The notes beneath the pieces were generated by a model. It had not been told where the DNA came from and made no database searches. It saw only the letters and a program-made list of their open reading frames with translations. 64,000 nucleotides of DNA from Algibacter miyuki (lineage in GTDB: Bacteria; Bacteroidota; Bacteroidia; Flavobacteriales; Flavobacteriaceae). Where the stretch lies: NCBI RefSeq assembly GCF_042427745.1, contig NZ_JBHMFA010000015.1; one strand, written 5' to 3'. The translations under genes and the position numbers were made by a program. Of the stretch, positions 9,299-18,164 are shown piece after piece; the first letter of the stretch is position 1, and every line of letters starts with the position of its first letter.

Positions 9299-10045
9299 AT
9301 GAAAATTAATAGCCCTATGCATTATATTGTAATAATATTATTAGCCATTAGCTCTTGCAGTTCACCTAAGGATGAAAACATTCAACCCATTGAACCCATA
9401 ACACGAATCATTAATTTTTCGGGTTATGAATGGATAGTAAGGACTTCCGATGATGCTAAACAAGGTCCAGGTCCTAATTTATTTTCAGATTCAGAAGATA
9501 ATGTTTGGGTAGATGAAGAAGGTCGATTACACTTAAAAATTGTTCAAAAAGGCGGTCATTGGTACTGTTCAGGAGTCACACTACGTCTATCTCAAGGTTA
9601 TAAAAAGTATGTTTTTTATGTAGCGAGTAGAGTAGACCAATTGGATGAAAACGTTGTGGGCGGACTTTTTACGTATAAAAACGATAATGAAGAAATCGAT
9701 ATAGAGTTTTCTAAATGGTCTCAGTCTGAAAACCAAGACTCTCAATTTGCTGTACAACCGTCGTATAGTGCAGGAAATAAAACACGTTATGATTTAAATT
9801 TGAAAAGTGATTTATCAACGCATTTCTTCGATTGGAAAGCTAATAGTATTGAGTTTGCGAGCTACCAAGGGCACACCTTAGAACCTAATGAAGAAGATGT
9901 AATTAGTACTTGGACGTACACAGGAAGCGATATTCCGCCCCTTAATAATGAGAAATTAAAATTGAATTTATGGTTGTTTAGAGGGAATGCTCCAACAAAT
10001 AATCTACCTGCAGAAATGATTATAGATCGCGTAGAAATACTATAA
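9299..10045 (+). CDS. GH16-like (concanavalin A-like fold) lipoprotein (set A)
   Basis: Predicted lipoprotein (Cys20 in AISSC) with a jelly-roll glycosidase fold. The segment EEIDIEF at 131-137 carries the GH16 catalytic pattern ExDxE (Glu132, Asp134, Glu136). At 248 aa it is about one catalytic domain long with no extra module. GH16 enzymes cut beta-1,3 or beta-1,4 links in galactans, glucans and some galactose-GlcNAc polymers, so the bond cut here cannot be read from the sequence. It starts 17 bp after the preceding lipoprotein and is followed by a terminator hairpin, making it the last gene of the SusC-led operon. Confidence 0.68.
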   Translation: MKINSPMHYIVIILLAISSCSSPKDENIQPIEPITRIINFSGYEWIVRTSDDAKQGPGPNLFSDSEDNVWVDEEGRLHLKIVQKGGHWYCSGVTLRLSQGYKKYVFYVASRVDQLDENVVGGLFTYKNDNEEIDIEFSKWSQSENQDSQFAVQPSYSAGNKTRYDLNLKSDLSTHFFDWKANSIEFASYQGHTLEPNEEDVISTWTYTGSDIPPLNNEKLKLNLWLFRGNAPTNNLPAEMIIDRVEIL

Positions 10046-10080
10046 GTTTTATAATTATTGAATTAGTCTGCAATAATAGA

Positions 10081-10118
10081 ATTCTGGTTGGTTTTAACTT
10101 ACTAGCCAGAATTTTTTT
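10081..10118 (+). terminator. Rho-independent terminator after the set A SusC operon
   Basis: ATTCTGGTTGG (10081-10091) pairs with CTAGCCAGAAT (10102-10112) with two G-U pairs, followed by a run of Ts. It separates the 3316-10045 operon from the downstream NagB/GH20 pair. Confidence 0.7.
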
Positions 10119-10172
10119 AACCTAACATAGAGCACCTACGCTCTGTTTTAATAATAATTTTTAATAAAAGAA

Positions 10173-10934
10173 ATGCTAGATTTTACCCAGAATATAAACG
10201 TTCTTTCTAACAAGACAACAACAGGTATAGCTGCTGGAAAAGCAGTTGAAGATTGTATCGTACAATTACAAAAAACAAAAGAAAAGATACGAATAGTTTT
10301 TGCAGCTGCACCTTCTCAAGACTCTATGCTTAATTATTTGACGCAATCTAAAATAATAGATTGGCGTAAAATAGAGGCATTTCATATGGATGAATATATA
10401 GGGTTAGCCCCCGGTTCTCCACAATTATTTTCGTCTTATTTAGAAGATAATTTGTTTTCAAAAGTACCTTTAAACAAAAACACCATTAATGTAAATAATG
10501 ATGTGCCAAGCGAAATTATAAGATATACTAATTTGTTAGAAGAAGGTCCTATTGATATTGTGTGTTTAGGCATAGGAGAGAATGGCCATTTGGCTTTTAA
10601 CGATCCGCATGTAGCCGATTTTAATGATGCTGAAATAGTAAAAGTTGTCGAGTTGGATGATGCATGCCGCATACAACAAGTCAATGATGGCTGTTTTGAG
10701 TCTTTTGAAAAAGTGCCTGAGAAAGCAATAACGTTAACGATTCCAACGCTATTAAAAGGAACACATTTATTTTGTGTAGTTTTAGGAGCAAAAAAGAGTG
10801 AAGCTGTTAAAAATGCCCTTACTGAACCTTTAAGCACATCTTGTCCTGCGTCTATTTTAACAACGCATGCCGATTGTAATTACTATTTCGATAAAGCAGC
10901 CTATAAAGGCATAGAATCTTTAGAAAACGCATAA
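10173..10934 (+). CDS. nagB: Glucosamine-6-phosphate deaminase family protein (single-domain)
   Basis: Predicted cytoplasmic aldose-ketose isomerase/deaminase converting glucosamine-6-phosphate to fructose-6-phosphate and ammonia. It has FHMDEYIGL (70-78, Asp73 matching the E. coli catalytic Asp72) and GIGENGHLAFNDP (133-145, with His139). Compared with E. coli NagB, the Asp141 position is Asn137 and the Glu148 position is Asp144, so this is a distinct subfamily. At 253 aa it has the compact family length. No signal peptide is present. The GH20-like gene starts 16 bp downstream. A second, fused NagB lies at 28813-30741; this one may be specialised for a related amino-sugar phosphate. Confidence 0.78.
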   Translation: MLDFTQNINVLSNKTTTGIAAGKAVEDCIVQLQKTKEKIRIVFAAAPSQDSMLNYLTQSKIIDWRKIEAFHMDEYIGLAPGSPQLFSSYLEDNLFSKVPLNKNTINVNNDVPSEIIRYTNLLEEGPIDIVCLGIGENGHLAFNDPHVADFNDAEIVKVVELDDACRIQQVNDGCFESFEKVPEKAITLTIPTLLKGTHLFCVVLGAKKSEAVKNALTEPLSTSCPASILTTHADCNYYFDKAAYKGIESLENA

Positions 10935-10950
10935 AATTGTAGATTAAGAT

Positions 10951-12510
10951 ATGATGAATTATAAAAATATTTTTAAATTCTTATTACTAGTAACTTTGAT
11001 GTTTACGAGCACTGTAAATATCACAGCGCAAACAATAGCTTCTACGGAAGATTTTAAAGTCAAAGGGTTTCATTTGGATCTTCGAATACAGGTGATGACT
11101 CCAGAGGCGCTTAAAACTTTAGCGAATGAGCTTTCTGAAATGGGTATTAATACCTTAATTATGGAATGGGAAGGCACATACCCGTATGAAAAACATGCGG
11201 TAATTTCCAATGAATATTCATATACTCGAGAGGAAGTAAAAGATTTTATTACCTACTGCGATGGCTTAGGAATTAAAGTAATTCCGTTACAACAAAGTTT
11301 GGGGCATGTGGAATACATTTTAAGAAATCCTAGATATAGCAACTTAAAAGAAGATCGAAAAGATATTTCTCAATTATGTCCAATGGAAGCTATGGAAAGC
11401 AAAGCGCTTTTTAAAGATTTATTTTCAGATTTGGTAGAAACTCATAATTCAGACTATATTCATATCGGAGGAGATGAAACTTATTTACTTGGGCATTGTG
11501 AAAAATGTCAAGTAAAGGTGAAGGAAGAAGGTAAATCTAAATTATTTGTAGATTACATGAAGATGATAACCGAACTGGTAATAGAGTTAGGGAAAAAGCC
11601 CGTAATGTGGGCCGATATTATTTTAAAGCACCCTGAAGCTGCAGCCGAATTACCTAAGGAAACCATTTTTATAGATTGGAATTACGGATGGAAAATTAAC
11701 CATTTTGGAGATATTCCAAAACTTCAGGAAATGGGATTCGAATTTTGGGGAGCGCCAGCCATTAGGTGTCATCCTGATAATTGGTATGTAACCGATTGGA
11801 CTACGCATTTTAAAAACCAAAAAGAATTTATTCCATACGCAAGAGAGGCTGGGTATGAAGGTATGGTTATAACCTCGTGGTCTACCACAGGTGTATATGG
11901 TTTTACTTGGGATGTTGGGTATGATGTTATAGATATGGTTCAAATAAGGAACACCTATCCATTATTGGCTTTTCGTATTTTAATAGCGAGTTATACTAAG
12001 GCTTTAAATGTGAAAGAAGCTTTAAACCCGGAAGATTTTGTTACCGAATATGCCAAAACAAGGTTTGGTTTGAATAAAAAAGATGCTTCAGTTTTATGGC
12101 GTTTTTTATCAGCAGAACCAGAACTTATAAGTAATGGAAAACCTACTAAGAGTGAAAATATCGCTGAGGTTAAAACTAAATATAATGTGCTTAGAGAAGC
12201 ATTATTGAAATTAAAACCAAAACAAAATGAAGCTGAACTAGATCAATTTAAATTAATGGCCGATTTAAGAGTACATTATTTAGATTTTAAGGAAGTGGAG
12301 TCTAAATATAATGCGCCTAGTTTTGTGAGGTCTCAAGCACCTATTTTGCTTAAAGCACTAGATACTATTTTAGCAGATGCAAAAGCGTTGAATAAAAGAT
12401 TTATTGCGTTGAATAAAGGATTTCTTTATGATTCAGAATTAGAAGAACAAAATGAATTACGCGTGCAAGCGGTTCATGTACTTTATGATCGATTGGCTAA
12501 ATTGAAATAA
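10951..12510 (+). CDS. GH20-like beta-N-acetylhexosaminidase, compact form
   Basis: Predicted periplasmic or surface enzyme releasing terminal GlcNAc or GalNAc. A signal peptide ends near residue 27 (NITAQ). The TIM-barrel begins almost at once (KGFHLDLRIQV, 38-48), so the alpha/beta domain normally preceding GH20 is missing. The catalytic pair is seen in HIGGDETYLL (171-180: Asp175 polarises the acetamido group, Glu176 is the acid/base). A CxxC (Cys183, Cys186) follows directly. The remainder is helical to residue 519. It sits 16 bp after nagB, and its 3' flank is a 908-bp region of decayed sequence. Confidence 0.78.
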   Translation: MMNYKNIFKFLLLVTLMFTSTVNITAQTIASTEDFKVKGFHLDLRIQVMTPEALKTLANELSEMGINTLIMEWEGTYPYEKHAVISNEYSYTREEVKDFITYCDGLGIKVIPLQQSLGHVEYILRNPRYSNLKEDRKDISQLCPMEAMESKALFKDLFSDLVETHNSDYIHIGGDETYLLGHCEKCQVKVKEEGKSKLFVDYMKMITELVIELGKKPVMWADIILKHPEAAAELPKETIFIDWNYGWKINHFGDIPKLQEMGFEFWGAPAIRCHPDNWYVTDWTTHFKNQKEFIPYAREAGYEGMVITSWSTTGVYGFTWDVGYDVIDMVQIRNTYPLLAFRILIASYTKALNVKEALNPEDFVTEYAKTRFGLNKKDASVLWRFLSAEPELISNGKPTKSENIAEVKTKYNVLREALLKLKPKQNEAELDQFKLMADLRVHYLDFKEVESKYNAPSFVRSQAPILLKALDTILADAKALNKRFIALNKGFLYDSELEEQNELRVQAVHVLYDRLAKLK

Positions 12511-13418
12511 ATACAAACATTATTTATAAATAATATAATTCACTGAAACTATAACGTTGCATGCACAGATTTTCAATGCTGTTTTCAAGGTTGTAGTTTC
12601 AGATATTATAGATTCGTTTTCTTCCATTAGACGAATTTATACTTTAGTAGAAACTTCTTCAGTAATCCTTATTTTAGGTTTTCTAAAAATTTGAATTTCA
12701 TTTATAATTTCGTTATTCTAGATTAGAATCGATTCTCTAGTTTTAAAATAACCTTCAAGTATTTCGTCCACATTTTACATTTTCTTCGTAACTAAGGTTA
12801 CTCGTAAATACTATTAAAAATTTCCCATAAGTAAAATACGCATTCATCATTTTATTTTGATGAATTTCCTCAATTTTATTTTCTGTTTTAAGTTCGTATT
12901 AAGATTGAAACATCTTAAAATTACAACCGTTTTTTAATAAAAATTATTCCGTAGAACACCTCTAAAACAACCTTCTTTTTAATCAAAAAACGTAATAAGT
13001 TCTATAATTTAAAAAATAGAACATGGCTATGCAATTGGCTTATGTTAGGTTGTTCATGCCACAGTTTATGGGTGGTAAGTATAATTGTACGAATATGTCT
13101 CCCCTAATTTCAGAATAAATCAACACTCGTAATTATTCATAACAGTAAGTTTACAAAACGATAACAGAGATGTTATTTGCTTTGAAATATTTAGTAGTGC
13201 GTAAGGCTTAATCTTTAATAGAAAGGAGCTTCTTAATTAATTCACTTTTAAACAGAATAAGATGATGAAAACTTACAAATTAATAAGAAGTAATCCTGAA
13301 GATCATCAAGCAAAGATGATGTTGTAGAAGAACCTGTTATTATTGAAAAATCCTATTATTTAGTCTCACCTCAAAGTTAATAGTATGTATTATAAGTATA
13401 GAAATTCCAGTAAATAGT
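12511..13418. other. Decayed intergenic region between GlcNAc sets A and B
   Basis: This 908-bp stretch has no intact gene. Its first ~550 bp contains a decayed copy of the LacI-family regulator and part of its upstream region (separate entry). From 13070 to 13260 nothing is recognised. At 13263-13379 a short start-like sequence (MMKTYKLIR...) and, in another frame, KDDVVEEPVIIEK...SPQS before a stop could be the remains of a small lipoprotein gene, but this is weak. Confidence 0.6.
12555..13065 (-). pseudogene. Decayed copy of the LacI-family regulator
   Basis: Base-by-base reading shows clear similarity to the intact LacI gene at 32121-33146 and its upstream DNA, in the same order. Block 1, 12555-12660, matches about 32135-32240 (for example TTTCAGATATTATAGATTC against TTTCAGATGTTATAGAGTC). 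Block 2, about 12654-12830, matches about 32330-32505. Block 3, about 12840-12930, matches about 32780-32870. A weaker block 4, about 12985-13065, resembles the LacI upstream region. Internal deletions of about 90 and 270 bp plus many substitutions destroy the reading frame. The DNA-binding domain is not recognisable. Boundaries are approximate because the alignment was made by eye. Confidence 0.75.
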
Positions 13419-14882
13419 ATGAAAAATTTGAATAAAAGTAAGCGTAGTTGTATTGTTTTAGCTCTTGTATTGTCTTGCTTTTTTGCTTGTAAAAAAGAGA
13501 ACAAGTGGGAGGGAGTTTGTGTAACCCCTCACGATATTGGGACGGTGTCTATGAATCCGGTTAAAAATAATATACTAAAATATGAAGTTCTTGTAAACAC
13601 AGAAAAAGCACTGGATGTTTACATTAAATACTGGATTGATAGAAAAGATGATTTGGATAGTATAAATGAAAAACAATTTTATTACAGCCAAGTTTCAAAA
13701 AACAAAAAGGAGCATCAAATTCTTTTAATGAACCTGAAACAAAATACGGCGTATAAGTACGTTGTAGTGGCTCAAAATGATAATTGTAAAAGTTATAGCG
13801 ACGAAAAAGAGTTCAAAACAAATTCCATTCCTTACTATTTGCCTTTTAACCATCCCAAAACGGATAGTACTCTAGTGAAAAATGTGTTTAAGGGGTACAT
13901 GTCGAGCCATTCTTTAGATATTCCAGGTTATTTATTTCTTATAGATAATGACATGGATTTGGTATGGTATCATGAAGTACCTAGAAGTATCAAAGTGGCA
14001 AATTGGACAGATCAAAATACCGTTCTAACCATATTAAGTGTAAATGCAACCAAATATACCAGAGGGGAAGAAATTGCTGAATTTGATTTAAAAGGTAATA
14101 TTCTTTTTAGAACTCAAAAAGGCGCAAAAGGCGACAAAGGTTTAGATAAAATTCTGCATCATGAAATTAGACATGATAATGATAACAACATCATGGCGCT
14201 AACGTATGAGGAGGAGGTTTACGACTTAACTTCTGTAGGAGGAACCGCTGAAGAACTCATTATTGGAGATGGTATTATCATTATTGATAAAGAAGGAAAT
14301 AAAGTTTGGGAGTGGTCTGTATTTGATGTAATGGACCCCGTAACATATCCTGGTATCATGGATAAAAGGAAAGATTGGTTTCATGCAAATTCTTTATGGC
14401 AAGATGAAAACGGAGATTTCTTAATCTCTTTTAGAACCACTAATCAAGTATGGAAAATAGATGGAGAATCAGGAGAACTGATATGGAAACTAGGCGGTGA
14501 AGATGGCGATTTTAATTTACCCGATAGTTTGAAGTTTTATGGGCAACATGCGGCGCATATCAATAGTCAAGGAGATCTTATGCTGTTAGATAACGGCCTT
14601 AGCGATTCTATTCCAAAGGTAAAATCATTCACCATTGATGAAACAAACATGACCGCAACGCCTCAAATTAATTTTGCGATGCCTAAAGAATTTTATTCAG
14701 GAGTAAAAGGTTGTGCTTATCTCCTAGACAACGAGTACGTTATGTTTTGCTCATCTGATAAAAGGAGAGTGTACTATTTTGATTTAGATGGAAACTATTT
14801 AGGACAACTAGAAACAAGTTACAAATTGTATAGAGCAGAATATATGGATGAAATGTATGATAGTAGTGAATACGTAAAATAG
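13419..14882 (+). CDS. Aryl-sulfate sulfotransferase-like lipoprotein
   Basis: Second ASST-like protein of the GlcNAc region, predicted to be a lipoprotein (Cys24 in FFAC, with Cys20 as alternative). Residues about 35-135 look like a fibronectin-III-like domain (NTAYKYVVVAQN...YSDEKEF). The beta-propeller follows. Candidate active-site positions match the ASST pattern: HHEIRHD (247-253), FHANSL (321-326), Arg339 in SFRTTNQVWKID, and GQHAAH (375-380). At 487 aa it lacks the C-terminal T9SS domain of the 1280-2887 protein. It lies 131 bp upstream of the second SusC. In ASSTs sulfate passes through a histidine to a phenolic acceptor; the natural donor here is unknown. Confidence 0.74.
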   Translation: MKNLNKSKRSCIVLALVLSCFFACKKENKWEGVCVTPHDIGTVSMNPVKNNILKYEVLVNTEKALDVYIKYWIDRKDDLDSINEKQFYYSQVSKNKKEHQILLMNLKQNTAYKYVVVAQNDNCKSYSDEKEFKTNSIPYYLPFNHPKTDSTLVKNVFKGYMSSHSLDIPGYLFLIDNDMDLVWYHEVPRSIKVANWTDQNTVLTILSVNATKYTRGEEIAEFDLKGNILFRTQKGAKGDKGLDKILHHEIRHDNDNNIMALTYEEEVYDLTSVGGTAEELIIGDGIIIIDKEGNKVWEWSVFDVMDPVTYPGIMDKRKDWFHANSLWQDENGDFLISFRTTNQVWKIDGESGELIWKLGGEDGDFNLPDSLKFYGQHAAHINSQGDLMLLDNGLSDSIPKVKSFTIDETNMTATPQINFAMPKEFYSGVKGCAYLLDNEYVMFCSSDKRRVYYFDLDGNYLGQLETSYKLYRAEYMDEMYDSSEYVK

Positions 14883-15013
14883 AAATAAAACTAATAAATA
14901 AGAATAAAATAAAAAGAGGAATCGAGATACTAACATCTCAACAAAATAGGGGTAATCTCTAGTATAATGTAAAAATAATCAAATGTTTAACTAACTTAAT
15001 TCAATGTCTATTT

Positions 15014-18000
15014 ATGAAAATTAAATCAATTAAAAATTGTTTTCTTCTAAGAAATCAGTTTTTTAAGCTTCTTATGAGAACGTTCATTTTCTTATGCTGC
15101 TTTTCGGTATTTAGTATAACGCCGAAGAAACTAACATCCCAAAATGCAAAAATCGCAGTTAATGATGATAAATTTATCTATCCAGAAGCTTTAGCTAGCG
15201 CTTCTAACGTAAATGAGAATTCTAAACAAGAGCTTCAAGTTTCTGGGGTTGTTGTAGATGTTAATGGCCAACCGTTGCCAGGAGCAAATATTGTTGAAAA
15301 AGGCACGGCAAATGGTGCTCAAACCGATTTTGATGGTAATTTTAGTTTAAACCTTAAAAGTAAAGATGCTGTATTAGTTGTTTCTTTTGTAGGATTTACT
15401 ACTCAAGAAGTTTCAGTAGAAGGGAAAACGCAATTGAATATTAAGCTTATCGAGAATGCCACAAGTTTAAATGAGGTGGTTGTTGTTGGGTATGGATCTC
15501 AAAAGAAATCTGACCTTACCGGTGCTGTTGCTCAAATTTCAGCTGACGATTTTGAAAGTCAACCTATGACGTCTGTAGATCAAGCCTTACAAGGTCGATT
15601 AGCTGGTGTACAAGTAACTCAAAATAATGGTGTTCCTGGAAGCGGATTTAAAATTCGTGTAAGAGGTTCAGGCTCATTTGGAAACAACGATCCGCTTTAT
15701 GTTATCGATGGTTTTATTGGTGGAAGTACAGCAAATTTAGCGCCTGAAGATATTGAAACGATTAGTGTTTTAAAAGATGCCAGTGCTACAGCAATTTATG
15801 GTAATAGAGCTTCTGGAGGTGTCGTAATTATAACAACTAAAAGAGGTAAGGAAGGCAAAAATACAGTAGAGGTTAATTCTTTCGTTTCTATAGGAGATCC
15901 AATAGGTGAATTTGATGTTTTAAATGGAGCCGATTTTGCTGAATTAGTTAATAAGAAAAATATTGAACAAGGTGGTTCTGCTACGTATTCAAATGAAGAA
16001 ATAGCAGCATTACAAGCTAATGGAGGAACTAATTGGCAAGACGAAATTTTTCAAACAGCAATTACAAACAATTACCAGTTAGCTTTTAGCGGTGGTGGAC
16101 CAAGTGTTTCGTATTACGTATCTGCTAATCATTCAAAACAGGAAGGTTTAATAAAACATACAAAATACGAGCGATTTGGTTTTAGAGCTAATATTGATGC
16201 TAAAATTAATGATAAGTTAGACGTAGATTTTAGCGTGTTTGCTACCAGTGATACACGCGAAAATGGCACAAATAGTGTTTCTGCATTTGGTGCAGGAAAC
16301 CTAATGGCTGTAGCTTTAACATTCGATCCAACAACGCCTGTTTATGATACGAATGGCGATTATAACCTGTTTACAATTAATAATGTCGCTAATCAAGGGC
16401 AAAACCCGCTGTTTTTAGCAAGTGTTGCAGATCGTACAACTTATGGTAAATATTTACAGTCGAGAATAGCTTTAAACTATAAAATCGCAAATAACTTAGA
16501 CTTAAATGTGGCTTTAGGAGCAAGTAGTAGTTATAGTAATTATAGAGAATATGTAGATGCACGTATTCAGAATGGAAACACAGCAACTAGCGACGTAGGT
16601 GATGGTCTTTCTTACCAAAACACCAATAGATTGACTTATGCTAATACTTTTAATGATAAGCATAATGTATCTGCCGATTTTATATTTGAACAGTCTCAAT
16701 ACGAAGGACGATCAACAAGTGCTTATGCTGAAAATTTTCCAAACTCTAACGTAGGATCAGATAATTTAGGCTTAGGATCTAACCAAAGAGTGGAGTCTGG
16801 AGCAAGTAAAAGTAGTTTAGAATCTTACATAGGAAGAGTAACTTATGGTTTTGATGATCGTTATTTATTATCAGGATCTATAAGAGCAGATAAGTCTAGT
16901 AAATTTTTAAATGATCAAACGGGAATATTTCCTTCATTCTCATTAGGTTGGAACATTTCAAATGAAGATTTTTTCGGAGATAATATCATCAGTAACCTTA
17001 AGTTTAGAGGTGGTTGGGGTGTAACTGGTAGTGATAGAGTAGATACTCAAGCTGCTCATGCATTTCTAACAACTGGTGGTAATAATTATGTTTTTGGTGG
17101 AAATCTAGATTCTAGTATCGTTATCGGTATTGCGCCTTCAGAAAAAGCAGCAAATCCAAATTTAACTTGGGAAGAAACGAAACAAACCAATATAGGTTTA
17201 GATTATGCTTTCTTGAATGGAAAAATTAGTGGGTCATTTGATTATTATAATAAAAAGACAGAGGGTTTATTAATGAGAAGAAACTTGCCTAACTATACAG
17301 GTTCAACTTACCAATGGGTAAATGCAGCTGCAGTAGAAAATAAAGGTTTTGAATTCTCTATCAACGCATATCCTGTAACAACTAAAGATTTTTCTTGGGA
17401 AATTGGAGCTAATTTTTCAACAAACAAGAATAAGGTATTAGAGTTGGTTGATGGCTTAGATCAAATTGAACTTGGTGGCGATTACAATTCATTCTCAGGT
17501 GCTGTTACTATTGTTAAAGTAGGCGAAGCATTAGGTTCGTTTTATGGTTATGAGTACACTGGACCAGACCCAACTACAGGCGATGCTACTTATAAAGATC
17601 TTAATGGAGATAACATTATAGATGCTGAAAACGATAGAGCAATCATGGGGAATGGAAACCCTGATTTTGTTTTTGGTGTTAATAATAACGTTACTTATAA
17701 AGGTTTAGAATTAAACATATTCGTACAATCTTTACAAGGAAATGAAATTTATAACGCTATAGGAACGAGTACTTATGGATGGGGTGCTATATCTAGACAT
17801 TCTACTAATCCGAATAGTTTAAACTCTTGGACACCAACAAATACAGACACTAATATTCCGAGATTAAATAGTACGGTTAAGCCTATTTCTACATTTTCTA
17901 TAGAAGACGGTTCTTTTATTAGGTTGAAAAACATAAGCTTAGGTTATAATTTACCGTCTGAAACATTAAAAAACATTGGCATATCTTCAGCTAAAGTTTA

Positions 18001-18154
18001 TGTAAGTGGTCAAAACTTATTGACTTGGACAGATTACAGTGGTTTCGATCCTGAAGTATCAAGTGGTGGTGGAAGTGATATTGACCCTGGTGTTGATAAT
18101 GGTGTATTCCCAAATACAAAAACAGTTACTGTGGGAATTAATGTTAATTTTTAA
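15014..18154 (+). CDS. SusC-family TonB-dependent transporter (set B)
   Basis: 1046-aa outer-membrane importer. The leader is long: a hydrophobic stretch at about 20-36 and a cleavage-like site near TSQ (41-43), then a ~30-residue linker before the carboxypeptidase-D-like domain (about 75-150, with VNGQPLPGANIVEKGTANG). The plug carries VVVGYGSQKKSDLTGAV, PLYVIDGFIGG and LKDASATAIYGNRASGG. The barrel ends in Phe (INVNF). The SusD gene begins 10 bp downstream. No LacI-type operator was found in its 131-bp upstream gap, so it is probably controlled by the hybrid two-component regulator at 23044-27111. Confidence 0.92.
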   Translation: MKIKSIKNCFLLRNQFFKLLMRTFIFLCCFSVFSITPKKLTSQNAKIAVNDDKFIYPEALASASNVNENSKQELQVSGVVVDVNGQPLPGANIVEKGTANGAQTDFDGNFSLNLKSKDAVLVVSFVGFTTQEVSVEGKTQLNIKLIENATSLNEVVVVGYGSQKKSDLTGAVAQISADDFESQPMTSVDQALQGRLAGVQVTQNNGVPGSGFKIRVRGSGSFGNNDPLYVIDGFIGGSTANLAPEDIETISVLKDASATAIYGNRASGGVVIITTKRGKEGKNTVEVNSFVSIGDPIGEFDVLNGADFAELVNKKNIEQGGSATYSNEEIAALQANGGTNWQDEIFQTAITNNYQLAFSGGGPSVSYYVSANHSKQEGLIKHTKYERFGFRANIDAKINDKLDVDFSVFATSDTRENGTNSVSAFGAGNLMAVALTFDPTTPVYDTNGDYNLFTINNVANQGQNPLFLASVADRTTYGKYLQSRIALNYKIANNLDLNVALGASSSYSNYREYVDARIQNGNTATSDVGDGLSYQNTNRLTYANTFNDKHNVSADFIFEQSQYEGRSTSAYAENFPNSNVGSDNLGLGSNQRVESGASKSSLESYIGRVTYGFDDRYLLSGSIRADKSSKFLNDQTGIFPSFSLGWNISNEDFFGDNIISNLKFRGGWGVTGSDRVDTQAAHAFLTTGGNNYVFGGNLDSSIVIGIAPSEKAANPNLTWEETKQTNIGLDYAFLNGKISGSFDYYNKKTEGLLMRRNLPNYTGSTYQWVNAAAVENKGFEFSINAYPVTTKDFSWEIGANFSTNKNKVLELVDGLDQIELGGDYNSFSGAVTIVKVGEALGSFYGYEYTGPDPTTGDATYKDLNGDNIIDAENDRAIMGNGNPDFVFGVNNNVTYKGLELNIFVQSLQGNEIYNAIGTSTYGWGAISRHSTNPNSLNSWTPTNTDTNIPRLNSTVKPISTFSIEDGSFIRLKNISLGYNLPSETLKNIGISSAKVYVSGQNLLTWTDYSGFDPEVSSGGGSDIDPGVDNGVFPNTKTVTVGINVNF

Positions 18155-18164
18155 ATAAAACACA

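Noticed and set aside
10436..10837. 133-codon minus-strand frame inside nagB
   Set aside because: It lies fully within a well-supported NagB gene on the other strand; shadow frame.
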